Shown one piece after another: positions 46,709 to 56,623 of a stretch of 64,000 bases of DNA (within the stretch, counting starts at the first letter, position 1; every line of letters begins with the position of its first letter). The notes below the pieces were generated by a model that was not told the DNA's origin, searched no databases, and saw nothing but the letters and a program-made list of their open reading frames with translations. Source of the stretch: Mycolicibacterium chitae (GTDB lineage Bacteria > Actinomycetota > Actinomycetes > Mycobacteriales > Mycobacteriaceae); assembly GCF_900637205.1 (NCBI RefSeq), contig NZ_LR134355.1, positions 682,001 through 746,000 on the forward strand, read 5' to 3'. The position numbers and the translations under genes are program-made.

Positions 46709-47401
46709 TTGAAGTTCGACCAGGTGGACCGCGACAGTGACGTGCCCCCGTTTGAGCAGATCGTGGAGATGCTTAGGCGAGCGATCACGTCGGGGCAGTT
46801 GACGGCCGGTGAGCGACTGCCCGCAGAAACCAAAATGGCGGAGCAATTCGGCGTAGCACGGATGACCCTTAGGCGCGCAGTCCAAGAACTACGTGCGGAA
46901 GGATTTCTTGTGGCTGCGTCAGGGCGGGGCGTCGCGGTCCGCCCAGCGTCTGGCATCAGAGAAGTCTGGCCTCAAGAGCCGGGCTACCCATCAGAGGCGA
47001 CACCACAGGATTTCAAGGCTTGGGGAGACGCCGCCCCGATAATCGCGCAGGCAGAGAATATCCGCACTCGCGTCCACACGTTATCGGGGGATCTAAGTGA
47101 ACTGGGTCTCTTGGTTGGCGATCCGGCAGTGGTGGACAAACTTGTACGGGCCTTAGGGGGAATCAGCTTGGCGCAGGCTGACATTCTCGGCGCCCTTGCC
47201 ATACGGTTACACATGCACCTTCTTGATCCTGAGCGCTCAAACGAAGTGTTTAACGCGATGGAGGCGGCGCGTCGCGCCTTTGCGGAGGCCTGCGGCGCGG
47301 CACAAACAGCATCAAAGATATTGCGACAGAGTACTTCTGATCAATCAGATATGCGGAAGGTCCAGTCGACTCTCCCCTCTCCGAAAGACGCCAATGACTA
47401 G
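46709..47401 (+). CDS. GntR-family regulator (KorSA-like)
   Basis: 230 aa from TTG. Winged-helix DNA-binding domain PPFEQIVEMLRRAITSGQLTAGERLP...QFGVARMTLRRAVQELRAEGFLVAASGRGVAV, then a helical C-terminal domain. Such repressors control tra and excision genes in pSAM2-type elements. AGGAGG lies 6 nt before TTG 46709; GTG 46676, close behind TAGGAT, would add 11 residues and is a real alternative. Confidence 0.8.
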   Translation: MKFDQVDRDSDVPPFEQIVEMLRRAITSGQLTAGERLPAETKMAEQFGVARMTLRRAVQELRAEGFLVAASGRGVAVRPASGIREVWPQEPGYPSEATPQDFKAWGDAAPIIAQAENIRTRVHTLSGDLSELGLLVGDPAVVDKLVRALGGISLAQADILGALAIRLHMHLLDPERSNEVFNAMEAARRAFAEACGAAQTASKILRQSTSDQSDMRKVQSTLPSPKDAND

Positions 47402-47415
47402 CTTGGCGGTGATAG

Positions 47416-47745
47416 TCAACCGTGGACTTCCTTTGCGCCGCTTGACTTCTCCAGCTCGCGCCAGCCGGGGACGAGCGCAGTCATCATGGCGGTAAAGGCT
47501 TTGCCATGCGAGCGGTAACGCAGGTGGAGCAGTTCATGAACGACGACGTAATCCTGAAAACTTTCTGGCGTATCTACAAGATCCTGAGCCAGTGTGATGA
47601 CACCGTCTGGCGCGCACGAACCCCACTTCGTAGTCAGCTCAGCGATGACGATGCGCGAAGGATTCACTCGAATCTTTGTTGCCCATGTCATTGCTTTGCG
47701 AGTGAGCACTTGGTTGGCGGTCAGCCTCATCTTTGGCCTCGACAT
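47416..47745 (-). CDS. YgjP/M48-like zinc metallopeptidase
   Basis: 109 aa. Zinc motif VVVHELLHLRYRSHGKAF (HExxH variant, about residues 75-92), preceded by IVIAELTTKWGSCAPDGVITLAQDLV, the WGSC signature of the YgjP/DUF45 family. These proteins often accompany type I restriction genes. ATG overlaps the stop of the hsdR C-terminal fragment (TAATG). Shorter than typical YgjP proteins; a nuclease or protease role is unproven. Confidence 0.8.
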   Translation of the reverse strand: MSRPKMRLTANQVLTRKAMTWATKIRVNPSRIVIAELTTKWGSCAPDGVITLAQDLVDTPESFQDYVVVHELLHLRYRSHGKAFTAMMTALVPGWRELEKSSGAKEVHG

Positions 47746-48464
47746 TAGAGTTTCTCCAGCACGTTCATGATGTTGTCGATGACCTCGGCGCAAATCTTGG
47801 CGGGGACATGGCTATCCAGCAGCGGTTTGTAGAGCCCACTGCGCAGGCGGCGCCGCTCATCCGCATTCTGGCTCCAGTGAGGGAACTGATCCACTGCCAC
47901 CTCGATGCTGACGGCCACACGCTGGATGTCGATACTCCGATTATTCAAGGAACGCTCGGCACTCAGTGCCGAGTAGATGCCGAAGGCACGATCCGAGAGT
48001 CCGCTCTGCTCAGCGAATCTTCGCAGTTTGTCTTTCTCCTCCGCGAGGGCTCTGAGGTCATCGAGTGCGGCGAGGCCCTCGACTTTGCGCTCTTCAAGAC
48101 TCTCGATGACACGATCGGCTCTTTCTTTGATGCTCTGGAGCGCCACCGCGGCTGCCGGATTATCTTCCATCTCTTTGCGTAAGCCACGCAGAAGGTTGTA
48201 GACCTTCTCCTCGGGTGGTCCGTCGTCCTTACCCAGTGCCTCCAATGTTGGGACGTCGAACGTGGCAACTTTGGTGAACCTGCCGAGACCTTCTTGAGTT
48301 GCGGTCTCCTCGATCAGGCGCTTGGTCTTGTGCTCCAGATCGGCAGTGAAAGTGGTCGCCTCGGAGTAGGCATTTCGCACGGCCGCGTATAGAACAGATA
48401 GGCGCTTGTACGTCGCGATGTGGTCGCGCAACTCTGGGCGCTGCAAGCAGCCGCGGCGGATCAT
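47745..48464 (-). pseudogene. hsdR: hsdR C-terminal fragment, inverted relative to the rest
   Basis: About 239 aa: PELRDHIATYKRLSVLYAAVRNAYSEATTFTADL, TKRLIEETATQEGLGRF, EEKVYNLLRGLRKEMEDNP, IKERADRVIESLEERK. This is the helical C-terminal domain of type I restriction endonuclease R subunits. It begins exactly where the plus-strand hsdR (49786-52068) stops matching the family, so one gene has been cut in two with the parts on opposite strands. The ATG at 48464 or 48602 is fortuitous. The YgjP gene follows as in intact operons. Confidence 0.8.
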
Positions 48465-48581
48465 GCTGAGATCCCGGAATTGCTCGCGCAGCTCGATGTG
48501 CTCACGGCAGAGGAGGCAGAACTCACCGCGGGGTTGCAGGTGCTTCTGCGGCCACTTGCCGAGGCGGGGGCAAAACGATGA
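48438..48581 (+). pseudogene. Possible hsdM 3' remnant
   Basis: On the plus strand an open frame reads ...AEIPELLAQLDVLTAEEAELT... AGAKR and ends in TGA overlapping the hsdS ATG (ATGA). The amphipathic helix and coupling resemble the end of an hsdM or another upstream hsd gene. Only this tail remains, adjacent to the inversion joint. Confidence 0.3.
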
Positions 48582-49789
48582 GCGCTGAGTGGGAGACGAC
48601 AACGGTCGGCCAGTGCCTAGTACCGGTATCGGTTGCTGGTAGGTCCAAAATCCAGACGAAGGACTACAAGAGTGCAGGCCGGTATCCGATCATCGATCAA
48701 GGACAGCAACGAATTGCGGGATGGACTGACTCACCCGACGCGGTCATCGACAACCCGCTCCCGTTGATCGTTTTTGGCGATCACAGCCGGACCTTCAAGT
48801 ACCTCGATGAGCCCTTCGCACGCGGAGCCGACGGCACCCAATTGCTCCACCCAGTCGACTCTATCGATCCGTTGTTCTTCTTCTACGCATGCCGGGCGAT
48901 CGATCTGCAATCTCGAGGCTACAACCGTCACTTCACCCTCCTCAAGGAGAAGGAGATCGCCTACCCGTCGGATCGGGTAGTTCAGCACAACATCGCAGCG
49001 GTACTGAGTCGAGCCGAGCGTGCGATCGCTGTTCAAGATGAAATTGGCCAACTGTTGGAGAAAGTAAAGTCCGCCTCCATGCACCAGCTGTTCACGCGGG
49101 GACTACGAGGAGAACCCCTGCAGGAGAGTGAAATCGGGCTAATCCCGGAGAGCTGGGAGCTCCGACCCATCCCAGAGCTCAGCGATGTGTGGAGCGGTGG
49201 AACCCCCAAGAGGTCAAATGCGGACTACTGGAACGGAGACATCCCTTGGGTGTCCGGCAAGGACCTGAAACAACCCGCGCTCGACGACGCGACCGACCAT
49301 TTATCACCGCTGGGTGTCGACAACGGTAGCCGTGTTGCACCCGCTGATTCTGTTCTGTTGCTAGTCCGCGGTATGGGCCTTGCGAAGGATCTCCCTGTTG
49401 CTGTCATCAACCGACCGATGGCATTCAACCAGGACGTCAAAGCACTCGTCAGCAAGGCTGGCTATTCAGGGAGCTTCTTGCGTTCAGCAATCTACGCTGG
49501 CAAAGACCGTCTCCTTTCCCAACTCGCGACGTCGGCTCACGGCACCAAGACGCTCAACCTCCATGATCTTGCGAACTTCGTTGTTCCGACGCCGCCGACT
49601 GCCGATGAGGCTGACGAAATTGTTAACGTCCTCGAAACGCTCGACCGGAAGATCGACCTTCATCGCCTCAAGCGCGGCGTCCTAGATCAACTCTTCAAAT
49701 CGTTGTTGCACAAGCTGATGACTGGCGAGGTGTCTGTCGATGATTTCGATCTGAGCGCCCTGTCATCCACCGATGGGAGCCCAGCATGA
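48578..49789 (+). CDS. hsdS: Type I restriction specificity subunit HsdS
   Basis: 403 aa with two target-recognition halves. The first includes [36 protein letters not shown]. The second starts [41 protein letters not shown]. Conserved helices follow each ([26 protein letters not shown] and [22 protein letters not shown]). HsdS sets DNA specificity for HsdM and HsdR. It appears intact, but no hsdM is present in the window. Confidence 0.93.
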   Translation: MSAEWETTTVGQCLVPVSVAGRSKIQTKDYKSAGRYPIIDQGQQRIAGWTDSPDAVIDNPLPLIVFGDHSRTFKYLDEPFARGADGTQLLHPVDSIDPLFFFYACRAIDLQSRGYNRHFTLLKEKEIAYPSDRVVQHNIAAVLSRAERAIAVQDEIGQLLEKVKSASMHQLFTRGLRGEPLQESEIGLIPESWELRPIPELSDVWSGGTPKRSNADYWNGDIPWVSGKDLKQPALDDATDHLSPLGVDNGSRVAPADSVLLLVRGMGLAKDLPVAVINRPMAFNQDVKALVSKAGYSGSFLRSAIYAGKDRLLSQLATSAHGTKTLNLHDLANFVVPTPPTADEADEIVNVLETLDRKIDLHRLKRGVLDQLFKSLLHKLMTGEVSVDDFDLSALSSTDGSPA

Positions 49790-52068
49790 GCCAGATCAAG
49801 ATTTCTGAGGCCAAGTCGGTGCAGTTCCCAATGGTGAAGCACGCCTCAACTGTCGGCTGGGAGCAACTCACTCCAGAGGAAGCCGAGAGCATGCGTCGTG
49901 GCCGTGCGAACATGCTGTTCCCCGAGGTGCTGGAGAACAAACTGCGGCAGTTCAATCCGTGGCTTACCGAGGATCAGGCCCGAGCAATTATCGAGAGCAT
50001 TGAGGCTCTACCCCCCACGATCGAGGGCAACCGAGAGGTACTGCGTTGGCTCCGGGGCGAACGTCAATGGCACGATGAGAACGAACAGCGCCAGCGCCCG
50101 GTCCAGGTCGTCGACTTCGATCTGCCCCACGAGAACGCGCTGCACGTCACGTGGGAGTGGAAGATCGAGCCGCCGGCCCGGGCAAAGGGGAACCGCGCGG
50201 ACATCATGTTCATCGTCAACGGCATCCCGGTCACTATCGTCGAGCACAAGAACCCGAAGGACCGCGATGCCCTGACCAAAGCGGTGACCCAACTCCGGCG
50301 TTACGAAATTGAGACGCCAGAACTCTTGGCCCAGACTCAGTTGCATAACGAGACCCACCTGATTGACTACTGGTACGGCGTCACATGGAACATCAACCGC
50401 CGCATGCTTTTTAAGTGGAAGCACACAAGGGGCGAGTCCTATCGTGATGCCGTTCAAGCCTTCTTCGAGCCACGCGACTTCCTACGAACTTTGCGCGAGT
50501 GGGTGCTCTTCTATATCGAAGACGGCGAAACAAAGAAATCGGTTCTTCGCGAGCACCAGCGCGGTGCCGTCGACGCAGTGGTCGAGCGTTGCGCCGACGG
50601 CGCGAAGAACCGCGGCCTAATCTGGCACACCCAGGGCTCCGGCAAGACCTTCACCATGCTTACGGCGGCGCAGTTGATCATCAGCCAGAAGGACCGCTTC
50701 AAGAACGCAACCGTGATCCTCGTGGTTGACCGCACCGAGTTGGAGGGCCAGCTAAAGGAGTGGGTCGACAGACTGCTCGGCGAGATGCAGGCCAACGACA
50801 TTCCGGTTCGGCGTGCCAACAGCAAGTATGACCTGCAAGACATCTTCGATTCCGACTTCCGTGGCCTAGTGGTCTCGATGATCCACAAGTTCGAGGCAAT
50901 CAGGAAGGACAGTTCCAACCGCGACAACGTCTTTGTCTTCATCGACGAGGCTCACCGGTCGGTCGCTGCTGATCTCGGCTCTTATCTCATGGCCGCAGTC
51001 CCAAATGCCACCATCATCGGATTTACAGGCACACCAGTCGGTGGGACACAAGGCGGTGGCACAAGTTCATTCCAGATCTTCGGATCACAGGACGAAATGG
51101 GCTACCTGCACAAATATTCGATCGTTGAGTCGATCGAGGACGAAACCACTCTGCCGATCAAGTACATGCTTGCGCCGTCGTCGATGTCCATGGCACCCGA
51201 GGACTTAGACGAGCAGTTCTACGCGCTTGCGTCTGACGAGGCCGTCACCGACATCGATGAACTCAACAAAGTACTGCAGCGAACAGTTGGATTGCGCACC
51301 TTCCTCGGCTCTGACAGTCGTGTAGCGCAGGTGGCTGAGTTCGTCGCGAACCATTTCAGTGAGAACGTAGACCCTCTGGGGCACAAGGCATTTCTTGTAG
51401 CGGTTGACCGCGAGACATGCGCGAAGTACAAGCGCGCACTCGACAAGCTGTTGCCACCCGAGTGGTCCGAAGTGGTCTACAGCAAGAATGCAAGCGATGT
51501 AGTCGACCGTCCTGACGTACATGAACTCCAGCTTTCCGATGACCGCGAGAAAGAGGTGCGTCGGCAGTTCAAGAAGGCCAATCAGCAACCTAAGATCCTT
51601 ATCGTCACTGACAAGTTACTCACCGGCTACGACGCGCCTATCTTGTACGCGATGTATCTCGACAAGCCGATGCGTGACCACGTACTCCTCCAGGCACTCG
51701 CGCGAGTCAACCGACCATATGTCGACAGCGAGGGTGTTCAGAAGAAGGTGGGACTCGTCGTGGACTTCGTCGGCATCTTGAAAGAACTTCATAAGGCGCT
51801 GCGGTTCGATTCCGCCGATGTGGAAGGCGCCCTGCAAGATCTCGATGTGCTGATGGCGGATCTTCTGCTGAAGATCGACGCTGCTTCAACCGAGTACCTG
51901 CTAGTTACACCTGGCCAAGGCGAGGACGAACAATTGGAAGGCATCGTTTACGGCAGATTCGTATCCGAGGACGAGCGCAAAAAGTTCTTCGACGACTACC
52001 GTGACATCGAGGCATTGTGGGAAATTCTTTCGCCATCAGCCGAGGTGCCTATCACGACTGCACCGTAG
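49786..52068 (+). pseudogene. hsdR: hsdR N-terminal and motor part, type I restriction endonuclease, 3'-truncated
   Basis: 760 aa. Nuclease domain with [20 protein letters not shown] (PD-(D/E)xK type), superfamily 2 motor with Walker [10 protein letters not shown] (about 282-290), DEAH (about 386-390), GFTGTP, and [15 protein letters not shown] and [10 protein letters not shown]. It matches R subunits through [18 protein letters not shown], then 9 unrelated residues and a stop. The missing C-terminal helical domain is at 47745-48464 on the other strand. Without it, assembly with HsdM/HsdS should fail. Start overlaps hsdS (ATGA). Confidence 0.88.
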
Positions 52069-52196
52069 TTGTAATCCGTTTGCGAACCACCACGTCGTGT
52101 TCTGGTCAACCTCGGGATTCCCATTGTGGTGTGCGCCAATCTGGATCTGAAGTTTTTAGGGTGCGCGCAGTCGGCCGAAAAATACAGGGCGAGGAG

Positions 52197-54758
52197 CTAT
52201 GTCGCGGTGATCTCGGTTTCAATCGGCACCTGCAGCTGTGTAGCGATCGGGGTGTAAAGGTCTATGCCTTGTTCCGCTGTTCTCAACGACAGAATGAGCG
52301 CGTACCGGACTGGAAGATCCTTCCGATCGCTCCGGCCGTTGTTCTTCCACCAACCCCCGACTGGGAATACAGCGACTGAGTTGCAGCGCGCCAGCTCACT
52401 CCCGGATCCAGTCCACTCGTCCTGGTGGAGCGACCCAAGGTTGCGTTGCTGCTCCCCGAGAAGCCATCGGTCGGTTGTCGTTGCTCCGCTGGCTCCTCCG
52501 TCTTCCTGTACTTGCGCATCGCGATTGATGCGGTTAATGAATTCCTGACGGGTCTCGACTTGGCCCTGAAGGTCGAAACGCAGCGAGTGTGAAGCGTATG
52601 CATACCGATTTCGCCAGCCTCGACGCGAAGCTGAGGGCTCGATGAAGTAAGACAGGGTGATTCGCAACCGCACATCCGCGGCGCCGAGTTCCTCAAGCGC
52701 CTCGCGCGGCCATGGCAAGGTGTGGAGCCGGAACTGCCTCATGTGGAAGTCCGCGCCTTCGAACGGGACGAACTGGTCTTGAGTGACGAGAGTGACTGCC
52801 CGCGTTGAAGAATTCAGCACCGCATCCTCCTTCGGCGTACCCCAGCCGTAACGCCGTATTTGTTCTAGGCGCTTCTTCTTCCCTTGAGGGGGATGGATCC
52901 TCCGATCCATCGCGGGCGTCCAGTCCGCCTCGTGGGTCAACAATCCCCGGATCGACTCGGGCCAGTAGGCGGGGTATCTGTCCATGGCCAGCACGGCGAG
53001 ACGCGCGGCTTGGGCTGCGGCGGCGCTTGTGGCATTTGCAGAGGTCAGGGCAATGTCACTGGTATTACTGGTGGAGCGCAGGGACAGGATCGGCAGTTTG
53101 TCCTCGAACATCTGCCCGCCGTCGGTGAGGACATTTCCGCCCTCCATGCAGATGTCCGGCTTTATCGGTGCTTTCCGGTGTTTGAACAACATCGATGTCC
53201 GGCTGTGCGGCGACAGTTCGCCGGGCTCGGCGAGAGGTTTCCAACCGGCATACTGGGGATGCTGGGGAGTCTCTGTCATTTCGGTGTAGGCGCCAACCGT
53301 CAAAGCGTTCCATGCTTGTGCGGGGTCTTCGATAGCAGATAGGTCCGAGTTGGTGAGGTGATCACCGACGTAGGTGTCGACGTTGCCCGCCGCAACTACG
53401 ATCAGCCGGGTAGCGTCAGCGTCCGGTAACGAGATCAGCCGAAACTGGTCGCCGTCGCGATCGGAGTCAGTGCCCATGGCCAAGGCATCGATTGCAGCCG
53501 ACCACAGTGTGGGCTCACCTGGATTGTCCGGCTCGGCGCTGAGCGTCAGTGCGAATACTCGCGGGCGGTTGGCCGTAATTTCCGGCAGTGCAACGGCCTG
53601 GACTGTGGCGCTCCCGTAGTCCAGTGGATCCAAACTCGCTTCATTGGGCCCTGGTTCCAGACGAACCGATTCGAGGCGATGGCGCAGTTGGATCGGTTCG
53701 GCACTCTGTAGCGCGGCATCGAGGTCTCCAAACAGCGCGATCCCGGCCATAGATGTGCCGTGTCCGTATGGGTTCATGTCGGTGCCGGAAGTGCCGATGA
53801 CGGTGTGCAGGTCAGACTGGTCTAACGACGCGGCGAGAAGTACGTGGTTGCGAAACACCCCGGTGTCGAGATGGCAAACGGCCGGCGCGTCATCGTCGGC
53901 CGCACTGACGCGCTCGGCAAGTTCGGAAACGTATTCTCCCTGCTCAGCGGTTGACAGGTCCTCGATTGTTTCGATGAACTCGGGCCTTCGAATTTCTGCT
54001 ACGGGCACGGCGGTGAATGGCAATGGTTGGAGCTCGGCCCAACTAGCTTCAATCCAAAAAACAGCGCGGTCACGGAATCGGAAGGACCGCGACTGCATCC
54101 GGAGTTCGTGTGCGGCAGCGTAGCCACGGATCGTGTCGACGTGCGGGCTGGCCGTGTCCAGCCAGAGTTCCCACCAGTGCCGGCCATGTCGAGGCGGCTC
54201 TCCCTCTGATGTCCACAAGTCATCCAGAACTGCAGAACGGATGCGCGAGATGTTGGCAATCAGGTCCTGGTTCTTGGGATTCCCTTTCTTCGTGTTCTCG
54301 GCGAGATAGTCCTCGAAGAGCTTCATAAATGCCGCACGGTGTTTGTCCGAGACCCACACCGTCGCTCGTTCGGGCTCTGTCTCCGTCGCCGGCCGCACTG
54401 ACAGAAGCAGCCACCTCGGCTGTTTGGGTACCTTCTGGTGCCTGGTCAGGCTGCTGAGGGAGTCAAGTTTCAGCGGATAGGCGGCACCTTCCCCCTCAAG
54501 CACGATGATTGTGCCCTGCGCCCCGAGCTCGTCGTCGGTGAACTCGGTGGCCACGCGCGCGGCCTCAGAGGCGGTGAATGACGCGTCGAGCTCACCGTTG
54601 AGGGCAGCTCCATGCGAAGCGCGATCGACCTTGCGCCGTTTACTAGGGCCGCCGCCTCCGTCGGCGTAACGACGGAACTCCTCAGAACCCGAATATCCCT
54701 GAACATAGAGATGGTCGTACTGTTCTCCCCCGGCAGTCGAGCCGCCCCCTTCAGCCAA
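52197..54758 (-). CDS. ietS: Subtilisin-like (S8) protease, IetS-like defence protein
   Basis: 853 aa. A 280-residue N-terminal region of unknown fold is followed by an S8 peptidase core: Asp in VCHLDTGVF (D298), His in YGHGTSMAGIALFGD (H333), and a Ser region IALTSANATSAAAAQAARLA (about residue 580). No signal peptide, so it is cytoplasmic. With the overlapping upstream AAA ATPase it matches the IetAS anti-phage system (ATPase plus subtilase) as I know it. The ATPase stop overlaps its start by 8 nt. The 128-bp gap to hsdR holds no gene. Confidence 0.85.
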   Translation of the reverse strand: MAEGGGSTAGGEQYDHLYVQGYSGSEEFRRYADGGGGPSKRRKVDRASHGAALNGELDASFTASEAARVATEFTDDELGAQGTIIVLEGEGAAYPLKLDSLSSLTRHQKVPKQPRWLLLSVRPATETEPERATVWVSDKHRAAFMKLFEDYLAENTKKGNPKNQDLIANISRIRSAVLDDLWTSEGEPPRHGRHWWELWLDTASPHVDTIRGYAAAHELRMQSRSFRFRDRAVFWIEASWAELQPLPFTAVPVAEIRRPEFIETIEDLSTAEQGEYVSELAERVSAADDDAPAVCHLDTGVFRNHVLLAASLDQSDLHTVIGTSGTDMNPYGHGTSMAGIALFGDLDAALQSAEPIQLRHRLESVRLEPGPNEASLDPLDYGSATVQAVALPEITANRPRVFALTLSAEPDNPGEPTLWSAAIDALAMGTDSDRDGDQFRLISLPDADATRLIVVAAGNVDTYVGDHLTNSDLSAIEDPAQAWNALTVGAYTEMTETPQHPQYAGWKPLAEPGELSPHSRTSMLFKHRKAPIKPDICMEGGNVLTDGGQMFEDKLPILSLRSTSNTSDIALTSANATSAAAAQAARLAVLAMDRYPAYWPESIRGLLTHEADWTPAMDRRIHPPQGKKKRLEQIRRYGWGTPKEDAVLNSSTRAVTLVTQDQFVPFEGADFHMRQFRLHTLPWPREALEELGAADVRLRITLSYFIEPSASRRGWRNRYAYASHSLRFDLQGQVETRQEFINRINRDAQVQEDGGASGATTTDRWLLGEQQRNLGSLHQDEWTGSGSELARCNSVAVFPVGGWWKNNGRSDRKDLPVRYALILSLRTAEQGIDLYTPIATQLQVPIETEITAT

Positions 54759-55719
54759 GGGATGCCGATCGACGAGCCTTCAGAGCCACGATGACGTCCT
54801 CTCGCCCCACCTGTGTTTCGCCACGCATTAGCACCGCTTTGGCCGCCGACTCGGCGGCTTTGACGAGATCAGCATGGCTTAGGCCGTCGGTATACCTGCC
54901 GAGTTTGGTCAAATCTGTCTTGGCAGCCAGTGAGCCAAGCCGTCCCCGCATGACCGTCACGGCCTGACGTGCATCCGGAAGCGTGTAGTCGAGGACCATG
55001 TCGAAGCGGCGGAATAACGCCCTATCTAAGATCGCGCGGTGATTCGTGGCCGCGATGACGATTGACTCTGGGCTTGAGTTCTCGAGGAAGACAAGAAAGG
55101 AGTTGAGTATCCGGCGGGCCTCGCCGACGTCGTTTCCCGAACGATCCGCACCCAACGCATCGAACTCGTCGAAAAGGTAGACGGCGCGCTCAGCAGCCAC
55201 AGCGTCGAACACGACACGCAACTTCGTGGCTGTCTCGCCCATGAACTTGCTCAGCAAGCCGTCGAGACGCACGGTGTACATCGGTAAGGAGAGCTCGGTC
55301 GCAAGCACCGATGCCGTCATTGTCTTCCCTGTGCCGGGCGGACCTTCCAGAAGCAAACGGTGTGACGGGGCGAAGCCGTGTTCGAGAAGATTTTTTCGCT
55401 GACGCTGCTCGGCGAGAATCTGTTTGATCTGGGCAATGCGCTCGGTCGGCGCAACGAGTTCTCGCAGTTTGACCTGCGGATGCGAGACCTCGACGAGCTC
55501 AGCGAGGTCGCCGCGGACGCGGGGAAGCGCGGTGACGTTCGCCAACGGCTTTCGTTCGCGCGACGCGTCCACGGCCTTCTTGATGTTCTCGGCAAGTACG
55601 TGGTGCCCCTGCCGGGCTTCGCGTGCCGCGATCTGCAGTGCCACGGAGTAGAAGGCTGCATCGTCGCCTGCCGCGTGATTTCGAACCATCGCGGTGATGT
55701 GCTCACCGAGCCCAGCCAT
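54751..55719 (-). CDS. ietA: AAA+ ATPase, IetA-like defence protein
   Basis: 322 aa. A helical N-terminal segment (1-85) is followed by an AAA+ domain: Walker A LLEGPPGTGKTMTASVLA (124-141), pore-loop region SKFMGET, Walker B YLFDEFDALGADR (181-193), sensor 1 IVIAATNHRAILD and Arg fingers ALFRRFD. Probably a hexameric remodeller that activates or feeds the S8 protease encoded by the overlapping next gene. GGAGGGAGGCGAAA precedes ATG 55719. Confidence 0.87.
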   Translation of the reverse strand: MAGLGEHITAMVRNHAAGDDAAFYSVALQIAAREARQGHHVLAENIKKAVDASRERKPLANVTALPRVRGDLAELVEVSHPQVKLRELVAPTERIAQIKQILAEQRQRKNLLEHGFAPSHRLLLEGPPGTGKTMTASVLATELSLPMYTVRLDGLLSKFMGETATKLRVVFDAVAAERAVYLFDEFDALGADRSGNDVGEARRILNSFLVFLENSSPESIVIAATNHRAILDRALFRRFDMVLDYTLPDARQAVTVMRGRLGSLAAKTDLTKLGRYTDGLSHADLVKAAESAAKAVLMRGETQVGREDVIVALKARRSASLG

Positions 55720-56243
55720 TTTCGCCTCCCTCCGTCGCCGCTGATTAACGTGTCCCTGATGGTACGGTCCCACCCGCATCCGACACTTGACGTCCGACGA
55801 TTCGGGGTAGTCGGGTTCTCGACGGGCCTCCACCTGCCCTTACTCTCTCAAGTAACGTCTTTGCTTCCAATTCGGCAGGCTCAGCCGATGTTCGCCCCCG
55901 CTGCAAGCTGCGACGCAAAGGTCGGGCCGTGGTTGACAAGTGCATACCCTCCAGCGAGGCCGCCTCCGCTGCAAATCGTCCGTCGTCGCCGCACTTGCCG
56001 GTGAACCACGACGCCGCTTCGATGACCCTTGCGTGGGACCAGACGGATAGCCGTGCGCGGCACCACGGCTATGGGAAAGCGGTTGCCCGTGTCCGCGTAG
56101 ACCGCCTGGCTCCGTGACCACCGCCTGATGATCCGTCGAGCGGCCAGGTACGCGTCCTGACCGACCTCGACCACGGCAACCGCTTTCTTGAGTCCGTATA
56201 CGCCCCAGAATCGGCCAGGCCCGCGACCTGCCTGCCGCCACAG
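55720..56243. other. Gene-poor 524-bp stretch between ietA and IS3-type element
   Basis: A minus-strand ORF (55881-56294, 137 codons) reads FWGVYGLKKAVAVVEVGQDAY and runs into the IS end; I cannot assign it, and its start lies inside the IS, so it may be a fragment of a gene cut by the insertion. Otherwise I see no RNA gene, repeat or att-like copy of the tRNA-Phe end. Confidence 0.4.
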
Positions 56244-56267
56244 TGATCCGCCCCGGCGTGTCTGGAG
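56244..56267 (+). repeat. IS left inverted repeat
   Basis: TGATCCGCCCCGGCGTGTCTGGAG, pairs with 57585-57608. Confidence 0.8.
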
Positions 56268-56294
56268 AGTTCTTCCGTTGGGAAGGATGGGCAC

Positions 56295-56621
56295 GTGGGA
56301 TCGAAGTCATCGAGGCGGTATCCAGACGAGCTGAAGGTGCGGGCGGTGCAGATGGTGGCCGATCTGCGCAGCGAGACAGTTTCGGAGTGGGAGGCGATGG
56401 GCCGGGTTGCTGACCTGCTGGGCGTCGGTACTGCCGAAACGGTGCGCAAATGGGTCCGCCAGGCTGAGATCGACGCCGGCTCTCGGGCGGGGCAGACCAG
56501 CGAGGAATCCGAGGTCCTGCGCAAGCTGCGCCGGGAGAATGCCGAACTCAAGCGGGCCAACGCGATCTTGAAGGCGGCCTCGGTTTTCTTCGCCGCCGAG
56601 CTCGACCGGCCCTCTCAGTAG
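56295..56621 (+). CDS. IS3-family transposase OrfA
   Basis: 108 aa helix-turn-helix protein (RRYPDELKVRAVQMVADLRS, LGVGTAETVRKWVRQAEID) ending in a leucine-zipper-like segment (LRKLRRENAELKRANAILKAASVFFAAEL). In IS3 elements a -1 shift near its end fuses it to OrfB; here orfB is open in that -1 frame from before 56624. Appears intact. Confidence 0.88.
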   Translation: MGSKSSRRYPDELKVRAVQMVADLRSETVSEWEAMGRVADLLGVGTAETVRKWVRQAEIDAGSRAGQTSEESEVLRKLRRENAELKRANAILKAASVFFAAELDRPSQ

Positions 56622-56623
56622 TC

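Larger units (their letters stand above)
43005..56243. mobile_element. Integrative element (AICE-like) at tRNA-Phe carrying defence genes; right end uncertain
   Basis: The module int, excisionase-like gene, small ORF, FtsK-like translocase and Pra-like gene runs on the minus strand, with a divergent GntR regulator, like pSAM2-type actinomycete integrative conjugative elements. Cargo: type I restriction genes, a YgjP-like metallopeptidase and an IetAS-like pair. Codon choice and GC content fall visibly at about 46.5-52 kb compared with the backbone. No replicase of the RepSA/prim-pol type and no repeat of the tRNA-Phe 3' end were found to the right, so the element is probably immobilised or rearranged. 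Confidence 0.7.

Noticed and set aside
46488..52196. An hsdM methyltransferase gene for the type I system
   Set aside because: No NPPF/NPPY-type methylase motif in any frame; only a possible 3' tail next to hsdS.
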